A stretch of 9,179 bases of DNA, taken from assembly GCA_045403145.1 (NCBI GenBank), contig JAXIPA010000133.1, positions 1-9,179 on the forward strand. The letters run 5' to 3'. Under the pieces are notes generated by a model. It did not search any database. It was not told the origin of the DNA and saw only the letters and a program-made list of their open reading frames with translations. The stretch comes from JAJYKN01 sp045403145 (GTDB taxonomy: Bacteria; Nitrospirota; UBA9217). Of the stretch, positions 6,056 through 9,179 are shown in pieces (the first letter of the stretch is position 1; every line of letters starts with the position of its first letter). The translations under genes and the position numbers were made by a program.

Positions 6056-8563
6056 CTACTGTTTCACCGAATTCCAAGCAGGGGAGGCATCGAGCTGCAA
6101 CCGGGTCCCCATCCGCAGCAACGAATCGAACTCTTCCGCGGGCAGCGGCTTGCTGAAAAAATATCCCTGCATCTCGTCGCACCCGTGGTCGCGGAGATAC
6201 GCGAGTTGGCCTTCCGTCTCGACCCCTTCGGCGATGACCAGGAGATTGAGGTTGTGCGCCATGGCAATGATGGTCCTGGCGATGGCCGCGCTGCCGGGAT
6301 CGCGGGTGATTTCCCGCACAAAGGAAATATCGATCTTCAGCTTGTCGAAGGAGAACCGCTTCAGCTGGCTCAGGCTCGAATAGCCGGTGCCGAAGTCATC
6401 CATGGAGAGCTGTACGCCGAGGTCCTTCAACCCGCTCATAGCTGCCGCGGCATTTTCCACGTCGCGCATGATCATGGATTCGGTGAGCTCCAGTTCCAGC
6501 CTGCCAGGATCCAGGCCAGTGTCCGCCACGATCCGGGATACGGTGTCGATGAGATCGCGATGCCAGAACTGGCGAGCCGAGAGATTGACCGCCATCGTGA
6601 GCTGCCGGAACCCGGCATCCTGCCACGCCCTGTGTTGCTCGCAGGCAACCCTGAGCGCCCACTCCCCGATGGGGACGATGAGCCCCGTCTCCTCCGCGAG
6701 CGGAATGAACCGAGCAGGGGAGACCAGCCCGAGGTCGGGATTCCGCCATCGCAGCAGGGCCTCCGCTCCGGTAATCCGGCCGGTTTTGAGCTCCACCTGC
6801 GGCTGATAATGGAGGACCAGCTCGTTGTTCTCCAGCGCCCGGCGCAGGTGCTTCTCCATTGTCATGCGGGTAACGATCCGTTCGTTCATCTCGCCGGTAT
6901 AGAACTGGAACGTGCCGCGTCCCTGTTCCTTCGCTCGATACATGGCGAGATCGGCGTTCCTCAGCAGGATCTCTTCGTCCTCCCCGTCTCTCGGATACAG
7001 GCTGATGCCGATGCTGCAGGACAGCACAATTTCATGCCCGTCGGTCTTGAGCGGCCGGGCAACGGCCTCGTGAAGTCTCTGCGCCAGATCGGCGGCGTAG
7101 TCGCTCTTCTCTACGCCGGAAAGCACGATGACGAACTCATCACCCGAGTAGCGCGCCACCGTATCGCTGGATCGAACGCATTCCACGAGGCGCTCGGATA
7201 CGAGTTGTAATATCCGGTCGCCGATGCTGTGGCCCAGGCCTTCGTTCACGAGGTTGAACTGGTCCAGATCGAGGAACATCACCGCCGCTTCCCGCTTGGC
7301 GCGGCGCGAAAGGGTGAGTGCCTGGCGGAGTCGGTCCGAGAGGAGATTGCGGTTCGGGAGGCCCGTGAGGCCGTCATAATTGGCCTGACGCTCAAGCTGT
7401 TTTTCGTACTGCTTGCGTTCGGTAATGTCATTGAGAATACCGATGAAGTGGGTCACCGTCCCGTTTTCGTCCTGCACCGGCGCCATGGACAGCTCATTCC
7501 AGAAAAGGCTGCCGTCCTTCCGGTAGCTGCGAAGCACGGCCCGTGCTTCACGCCGCTCGCGCAGCGCGCTACGGATTTCCTCAAGCGCCGTCTGCTGCCG
7601 GTCGTCGCGCGTCAGGAGCCGCAGGTTGCTGCCCAACACATCCTCGGTGCGGTAGCCGGTAATCTGTTCGAACGCGGGATTGACGTAGATGATCGGGTTG
7701 TCGGGCAGCGTCATATCCGTGATCACGATGCCGTTGCTGCTGGCCTCGATGGCGCGTTGTCTCTGGCGCAAGAATTCATTGGCGCGCTGCCGCTCGGCGA
7801 ACTCGCTCCGGAGCCGCTCGTTCGCGGTCGTTAATTCGTCCGTACGTTTTTCCACCAGTTCCGCGAGGTGCTCACGGTGTCCCGTCAATTCCTCCGTCTG
7901 GGACAGCAATTGCTCATTTGCCTTCCGAAGGGCCTCTTCCGCGCTCCTTCTGCGCCGGTCGTGGCTCCAAAGCCCGAACGTCGTGACAAACACGACGACT
8001 GACCAGCCGGAGAGGATACCCAGGAAAAGCCGCCAAGATTTTGCCCGGCTTTCGGCGTTTTTCTTCTCAATAAGGTCCTCCAGTATTCCCGCCTTGCCGA
8101 GGATCTCCTTGAAAACCGCATCAAACTGCTGGTCGAGGTCCGATGCGACGCCGCCTTTTCGGGGGTTCTGCAAGCGCTCCCGGCCCAGCAATTTAAAATT
8201 CACCAGCAGGGACCTGAGCTCTTCCGCGGGAACGCGCAGTTCCAAATCATCCAACGGCTCCGGTATCATGCCATGTTCGGATTTCCCGCCATTGAGGGCC
8301 ACGGTGATCAGGTTTATCGCCTGCTCCATGTCAGCCAGGGCTTCATCTGCCGTATCATCTCCGGTGACGGCCTCCTCCAGCCAAAGATGGCCTGTAGAGG
8401 CGTTAATCTGGACATCCATGACCGCATCGATAATGAGGGTATTGATACGCTGTTTCTCGCTCATGCGGCCGGCCCAGAGGAGAAGAACAATCGAGGACAG
8501 GGCGATCAAAAAAACCGCCGTCGGCATCCAGTACCATTGCCAAGCCTTTTTTGAACCGGACAT
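6056..8563 (-). CDS. Membrane sensor with LOV-like PAS, GGDEF and EAL domains (c-di-GMP turnover)
   Basis: This 835-residue inner-membrane protein should make and/or degrade cyclic di-GMP in response to a signal. Helices at about 13-31 and 178-199 enclose a largely helical periplasmic domain (about 33-176). A coiled coil (about 203-270) leads to a PAS domain with PAC motif (270-383). The GGDEF domain (about 395-555) has SGDEF at 473-477 and an inhibitory RxxD site (RSSD, 464-467) exactly five residues before it. The EAL domain (about 570-820) looks fully equipped: EALLRW (601-606), N660, the ELTES block (692-696), DDFGTG (722-727), K743, E779 and Q799. It is therefore probably an active phosphodiesterase, with a weaker or regulatory cyclase domain. 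AAGGAG lies 6 nt before the ATG. It is a single-gene unit, divergent from the XRE gene and convergent with truC. Confidence 0.93.
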   Translation of the reverse strand: MSGSKKAWQWYWMPTAVFLIALSSIVLLLWAGRMSEKQRINTLIIDAVMDVQINASTGHLWLEEAVTGDDTADEALADMEQAINLITVALNGGKSEHGMIPEPLDDLELRVPAEELRSLLVNFKLLGRERLQNPRKGGVASDLDQQFDAVFKEILGKAGILEDLIEKKNAESRAKSWRLFLGILSGWSVVVFVTTFGLWSHDRRRRSAEEALRKANEQLLSQTEELTGHREHLAELVEKRTDELTTANERLRSEFAERQRANEFLRQRQRAIEASSNGIVITDMTLPDNPIIYVNPAFEQITGYRTEDVLGSNLRLLTRDDRQQTALEEIRSALRERREARAVLRSYRKDGSLFWNELSMAPVQDENGTVTHFIGILNDITERKQYEKQLERQANYDGLTGLPNRNLLSDRLRQALTLSRRAKREAAVMFLDLDQFNLVNEGLGHSIGDRILQLVSERLVECVRSSDTVARYSGDEFVIVLSGVEKSDYAADLAQRLHEAVARPLKTDGHEIVLSCSIGISLYPRDGEDEEILLRNADLAMYRAKEQGRGTFQFYTGEMNERIVTRMTMEKHLRRALENNELVLHYQPQVELKTGRITGAEALLRWRNPDLGLVSPARFIPLAEETGLIVPIGEWALRVACEQHRAWQDAGFRQLTMAVNLSARQFWHRDLIDTVSRIVADTGLDPGRLELELTESMIMRDVENAAAAMSGLKDLGVQLSMDDFGTGYSSLSQLKRFSFDKLKIDISFVREITRDPGSAAIARTIIAMAHNLNLLVIAEGVETEGQLAYLRDHGCDEMQGYFFSKPLPAEEFDSLLRMGTRLQLDASPAWNSVKQ

Positions 8564-8655
8564 GAGATGCTCCTTCTTATCGTGATACTCCGTCCGCCGT
8601 CTTCAGCTGGGAGGGCCAGCAGTTGTGACGAGCGAGCTGAGTCGTATCTCTCAGT

Positions 8656-8672
8656 ATTTTATCGGATAAAAT
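8656..8672. repeat. Perfect 17-bp palindrome, operator-like
   Basis: ATTTTATC, one G, then GATAAAAT form an 8+1+8 perfect dyad. It lies about 90 bp before the GGDEF/EAL start and about 170 bp before the XRE start. A -10-like TAAAAT lies within it on the minus strand. Such symmetry suits a dimeric repressor site. What binds is unknown; the adjacent XRE protein is one candidate. Confidence 0.45.
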
Positions 8673-8790
8673 CGTAATAACTTTAGCTAAATTGAAAATC
8701 GGAATGATATAAAAAATTCGCTTCCTGCATTTCATCTATTTCGTATAAAAGGCTGTTGCATCCTTATTCGTAATAAAATCAAACATACTA

Positions 8791-8819
8791 TTGACAGATA
8801 TTCTTACCCATGATAATGT
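8791..8819 (+). promoter_or_regulatory. Sigma70-type promoter of the XRE gene
   Basis: A perfect -35 box TTGACA (8791-8796) is followed after 17 bp by TAATGT (8814-8819); GATAAT with a 15-bp spacer is an alternative -10. Transcription would begin near 8826, about 15 nt before the ATG, just enough room for the AAGGGGG ribosome binding site. Confidence 0.6.
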
Positions 8820-8829
8820 GATGTCATCA
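8819..8829. promoter_or_regulatory. Small dyad at the XRE transcription start, possible autoregulatory operator
   Basis: TGATG-T-CATCA is an 11-bp dyad at the predicted start site of the XRE gene. XRE antitoxins usually repress their own promoter through short dyads in this position. Short enough to be chance. Confidence 0.35.
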
Positions 8830-8840
8830 AGGGGGAAACA

Positions 8841-9179
8841 ATGAGCATTTATGGGAAAATAGGTCAGCGGATCAAGGAGCTGCGGGAAAAGGCCGGAATG
8901 AGCCAGGATGCGCTGGCGAAAAGCATGAAACTGCCCCGTCCGGCCATTTCTCAGATCGAGAGCGGAGCGCGGAAGATTGCCACCGACGAGCTTATCAAGT
9001 TCTCAGAGATATTTCACGTGCCTGTGGATGACCTTATCAATCCCGGGAAGGAACCGGAAGTCCGCCTGCAGGAGGGGAAGGCGGAAAAGGCGCCTAAACC
9101 CCAGATGCGGATCAGCGTGCCTCAGAAGAACCTCCGGAAATTCAAGGAAGTCCTTCTCTACATGCTGAACAAGGTTGGC
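8841..9179 (+). CDS. XRE-family HTH protein, probably XRE-Panacea antitoxin (C-terminus missing)
   Basis: The 113 visible codons encode an XRE/Cro-type helix-turn-helix (about residues 7-66). The recognition region is SQDALAKSMKLPRPAISQIE (21-40), followed by SGARKIATDELIKFSEIF. This is a DNA-binding domain of the kind found in antitoxins and phage-type repressors. A charged linker (about 68-90) leads to a second domain that starts with VPQKNLRKFKEVLLYML (93-109) and is then cut off by the window edge. From memory this block resembles the beginning of Panacea (DUF4065/SocA-like) antitoxin domains; that is an inference from a short stretch. If right, a toxin gene should lie next to it outside the window. 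The start is fixed by AAGGGGG, a few bases before the ATG, and a good promoter lies directly upstream. Confidence 0.82.
   Translation, partial: MSIYGKIGQRIKELREKAGMSQDALAKSMKLPRPAISQIESGARKIATDELIKFSEIFHVPVDDLINPGKEPEVRLQEGKAEKAPKPQMRISVPQKNLRKFKEVLLYMLNKVG

Larger units (their letters stand above)
8564..8840. other. AT-rich divergent control region
   Basis: This 277-bp region separates the GGDEF/EAL gene (minus) from the XRE gene (plus). I see no coding potential. The part next to GGDEF/EAL has two short inverted repeats, GCTGG/CCAGC (8606-8610, 8616-8620) and CTGAG/CTCAG (8637-8641, 8650-8654), which would lie in that gene's leader RNA. The middle is very AT-rich. I looked for a GEMM c-di-GMP riboswitch core and did not find one. 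Confidence 0.45.

Noticed and set aside
6050..7210. 386-codon plus-strand open frame opposite the EAL region
   Set aside because: Antisense shadow of the GGDEF/EAL gene, whose motifs are complete on the minus strand.
8977..9168. Plus-strand open frame inside the XRE gene
   Set aside because: Out of frame with the clear XRE helix-turn-helix protein; arginine- and serine-rich shadow sequence.

Overview
The window (9,179 bp, fairly GC-rich coding DNA with AT-rich spacers) looks chromosomal and comes from a Gram-negative, respiratory and probably anaerobic or facultative bacterium. The evidence is a periplasmic octaheme cytochrome of the hydroxylamine oxidoreductase (HAO) family, a DppBC-type peptide permease pair, a large membrane c-di-GMP protein and a TruC pseudouridine synthase. 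A Thermodesulfobacteriota, Desulfuromonadota or Nitrospirota-like host would fit. That is an inference from gene content; there is no rRNA or other marker here.

Layout. Bases 1-556 (minus): a VapBC-type toxin-antitoxin pair with the PIN toxin cut by the window edge, a Phd-like antitoxin, and a well-formed promoter with direct repeats. Bases 580-2528 (minus): the two permeases of a Dpp/Opp-type ABC importer, dppB then dppC, separated by a 176-bp gap that holds a 75-bp palindromic repeat. No binding protein or ATPase gene accompanies them. Bases 2529-2819: a divergent intergenic region with several hairpins. Bases 2820-4340 (plus): an exported eight-heme c-type cytochrome of the HAO family. Bases 4479-5923 (plus): a zinc-ribbon class I methyltransferase overlapping truC by 4 bp (ATGA). 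Bases 5990-6042: a probable terminator region for the next gene. Bases 6056-8563 (minus): a two-TM sensor with a LOV-like PAS domain that lacks the photoactive cysteine, then GGDEF and EAL domains. Bases 8564-8840: an AT-rich divergent control region with a perfect 17-bp palindrome. Bases 8841-9179 (plus): an XRE-family regulator running off the right edge, whose last visible residues look like the start of a Panacea (DUF4065/SocA-like) antitoxin domain.

The genes form separate short units: a TA module, a permease pair, a cytochrome, an RNA-modification-like pair, a c-di-GMP sensor and a second probable TA or defence module. The most interesting points are the XRE-Panacea start at the right edge, the LOV-like domain without its cysteine, the stand-alone HAO-type cytochrome, the methyltransferase coupled to truC, and the orphan permease pair with a repeat between its genes.
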